DNA from: Bacteroidetes bacterium GWF2_33_16
GTDB taxonomy: Bacteria > Bacteroidota > Bacteroidia > Bacteroidales > UBA12077
Reading direction: 5' to 3'
Assembly: GCA_001768565.1 (NCBI GenBank)
Contig: MEOE01000013.1
Coordinates: 124,001-188,000, forward strand
Length of the DNA stretch: 64,000 nucleotides
Part shown: one piece after another, positions 62,375-64,000 of the stretch
Numbering within the stretch: the first letter of the stretch is position 1
Layout of the letters: every line of letters begins with the position of its first letter
Notes under the pieces: model-generated
Seen by the model: only the letters and a program-made list of their open reading frames with translations
What the model was told of the DNA's origin: nothing
The model's database searches: none
Program-made: the position numbers and the translations under genes

Positions 62375-62467
62375 AGCAGGCCCGGGTAATTTCCCGAGCC
62401 CTTTTAAACCGGCGGAACTCCCATCCGCATGTCTGAACACCCTTTGTGGCGGCTATTTTATTTCTTA
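62375..62467 (-). ncRNA. Candidate structured small RNA
   Basis: A GC-rich block in an AT-rich gap, read on the minus strand. It has a TATCTTTG -7 box directly upstream (62474-62481), a 5-bp hairpin GCGGA/TCCGC (arms at 62424-62428 and 62412-62416), and a 3' terminator hairpin (62379-62386 with 62393-62400). The last stem holds a G-U pair on the minus RNA that would be an A-C mismatch on the plus RNA, which fixes the orientation. It has no coding capacity I can see. Length about 90 nt. The family is not recognised; the core lacks the SRP GGAAGCAG motif. The 5' end is estimated from the -7 box. Confidence 0.55.
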
Positions 62468-62473
62468 TTATAG

Positions 62474-62481
62474 CAAAGATA
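62474..62481 (-). promoter_or_regulatory. -7 box of the small RNA candidate
   Basis: Minus-strand TATCTTTG, full match to TAnnTTTG. A clear -33 TTTG at 19-21 bases is not present. No minus-strand gene lies downstream, so it would serve only the RNA. Confidence 0.5.
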
Positions 62482-62634
62482 CAAATAGAATATAATTTTC
62501 ATAATTTTTACTCAAACATTTATTAAAACCGGAATTATATAAAAATTGTTCAGGTTTTCTTAAAAAAATCAATATTTAAAATGCTTTTTTTATAATTTGG
62601 TGCCCAAATAAAAATCATAAACAAACAATAATAT

Positions 62635-64000
62635 ATGGAATCGTTACTCCAAAATACTTATTTCTGGATTGTAATTATCTACTTTGCTATAGTAATTGGA
62701 ATATCCTTTTTAACTAAAAAAGTTGCAAGCAGATCAGTTGCTGATTACCTTGTAGCAGGCAGGAATCTTGGAGTATTATTGTGTTCAGTTGTAGTTGCTG
62801 CCGAATGGCTAGGTGGCATGAGCACAATCGGGGTAAGCGAGAAAGCTTTTAAAACATTATCGTTTCAACCTATTCTTTATAATATTGCTACTTCCATTGG
62901 AATGATAATTATTGGATTTACAGTTGCAAAACACTATAGGCAAAATAATGTACATACAGTGAGTGAAATGCTCGATAAGCTTTTTGGCCGCAGTGTGAAA
63001 AAAATATCAGCTATTGCTTTTCTAATTGCATATTTAACTCTTGCATACGTACAGTTACAAACTGCAACCAGCGTTATAAGTTCAATTTTTCAGATTGACT
63101 GGTTTACTTCAGTATTTATTGCAGCAGGTGTAATTACACTTTACACATATATTGGCGGTATGCATGCATTAGCTGTTACATCAGTAATGCATCTGGTAGT
63201 TATGTTTGTTGGGTTGGGAATAGCAATGATTATAGGACTGGTAAATGTTGGTGGTTTCTCAAATCTCCAAACCTTGCTAGAAGCAAAGGGAGCAGTTGGA
63301 AGTATTTATAATCCGTTTGGTGTTGGTTTAAACGAAGCATTTAGTTTGTTACTTGGTGGTATTCTTGGAGGAATGGCAGCGCAAGCAAGTATTCAACCAA
63401 TTTTTGCAGCCAGAAATGCCGGGATAGCTAAAAAAGCAGCAATACTATCGAGCGCATATATTGCACCATTTGGTGTTATGACAGCTATTTTAGGATTAAT
63501 AGCTGCCACAGGTATGTATGATATTGGTACCGAAAATGCAAAATTAGCTCTAACAAACCTCCTGGTTAATCCACAATTTATTCATCCTATTTTAGGCGGA
63601 TTAGCATTGGCCGGTATTTTAGCTGCAATACTTTCAACCGTTGGACCTGTTAACTTTGCTGTAGTCACAATTGCTACAAAAGATATTTACCATGGGTTTA
63701 TTAATCCTGAGGCCGATGAACAAAAAGTTATAAAAACTGCTAAAAAGCTTGTAATAATTGTTAGTTTTATTACAATTCCATTGGCATATTATTTCCAAAG
63801 CGGAATATTGGATTCAGCATATATTAGTTATGCAATTCGGGCTATTGGTGCAATTGTAATACTATTTGGAATTTATTTTAAAGGATGGATTTCTCCATTC
63901 AGTGTTAAGCTTGCATTTATTGGTGGTACAATAGCAGTTTTCATCTGTATTTTGGCTGAAAAGCTTAAATGGTTTCATATAGACAAAACATATGGTGCCG
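62635..64000 (+). CDS. Sodium:solute symporter family protein (cut by window edge)
   Basis: Open from ATG 62635 to the window end, 455 codons visible. Membrane helices alternate through the whole length (about twelve seen). VADYLVAGRNLGVLLCSVVVAAEWLGGMSTIGVSE is the sodium:solute symporter (SSS) helix 1-2 signature; TYIGGMHALAVT and AGILAAILSTVGPVNFAVVTIATKDIYH are further family segments. Ion-coupled uptake of a small solute; the substrate is not readable from sequence. Translation runs on past 64000, so the C-terminus is missing. Confidence 0.88.
   Translation, partial: MESLLQNTYFWIVIIYFAIVIGISFLTKKVASRSVADYLVAGRNLGVLLCSVVVAAEWLGGMSTIGVSEKAFKTLSFQPILYNIATSIGMIIIGFTVAKHYRQNNVHTVSEMLDKLFGRSVKKISAIAFLIAYLTLAYVQLQTATSVISSIFQIDWFTSVFIAAGVITLYTYIGGMHALAVTSVMHLVVMFVGLGIAMIIGLVNVGGFSNLQTLLEAKGAVGSIYNPFGVGLNEAFSLLLGGILGGMAAQASIQPIFAARNAGIAKKAAILSSAYIAPFGVMTAILGLIAATGMYDIGTENAKLALTNLLVNPQFIHPILGGLALAGILAAILSTVGPVNFAVVTIATKDIYHGFINPEADEQKVIKTAKKLVIIVSFITIPLAYYFQSGILDSAYISYAIRAIGAIVILFGIYFKGWISPFSVKLAFIGGTIAVFICILAEKLKWFHIDKTYGA

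Noticed and set aside
62375-62467. Signal recognition particle RNA or tmRNA
   Set aside because: Considered for the minus-strand RNA. The GGAAGCAG core of SRP RNA and a tRNA-like end are not seen, so the family was left unassigned.

Overview
The window is a low-GC (roughly one third G+C), densely packed chromosomal segment of a Bacteroidota bacterium, most like the Bacteroidales/Marinilabiliales. Supporting features are promoters of the form TTTG-N19/20-TAnnTTTG, AT-rich leaders mostly without Shine-Dalgarno sequences, a FecI/FecR-type sigma/anti-sigma pair, TonB C-terminal and DUF4974 domains, gliding-type GldF/GldG, a Bacteroides-type tryptophanase, DUF3078 and DUF4340 proteins, and futalosine-route menaquinone genes (MqnA and an MqnP-like prenyltransferase). 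Tryptophanase and the futalosine route suit an anaerobic or facultative life, but that is inference. No rRNA, CRISPR array, transposase, phage or integrative element was found. One tRNA (Ser-UGA) is present.

Layout. 1-9.2 kb: tail of an unknown gene, peptidase T, a membrane-protein/XRE-regulator pair with an operator-like inverted repeat, DUF2461, a fused 2-oxoacid dehydrogenase E1, small redox/NAD-binding genes, an SMR exporter and MurB. 9.2-14 kb: a glycosyltransferase, then ECF sigma, FecR and a secreted TonB-domain protein, with matching GGGG-N14-AACGTYATA elements before sigma and fecR; then MltG. 14-26 kb: a SiaC-like phosphoprotein next to a pseudo-receiver/PP2C/receiver phosphatase, aminotransferases, HtpG, a membrane-anchored degenerate receiver, a LytTR regulator, TrmH and HU. 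26-31 kb: tRNA-Ser followed by a non-coding area with a perfect 67-bp duplication, then MnmA, an MsbA-like ABC protein and PurB. 31-42 kb: MqnA-NfeD-GNAT, an HTH protein, an HD hydrolase, an exonuclease, DnaN and GldF-GldG-DUF4340. 42-54.5 kb: PagL-like deacylase, SurE-LpxB, PheT-macrodomain-prenyltransferase and small unknown exported proteins. 54.5-64 kb: tryptophanase with a long leader, a MATE exporter, YicC-Gmk-NadD-CNNM-PLP enzyme, a probable minus-strand small RNA and the start of a sodium/solute symporter.

Most genes are ordinary core genes. The parts worth a second look are the paired ECF elements, the SiaC/phosphatase pair, the receiver fused to a C-terminal membrane anchor, the repeat field after tRNA-Ser, the tryptophanase leader, the cluster of unknown small proteins at 51.3-52.8 kb, and the structured RNA candidate near 62.4 kb. 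Starts were moved from the longest reading frame where sequence argued for it (HD protein, SurE, aldo/keto reductase, tryptophanase, MATE and the small exported protein at 56.2 kb).
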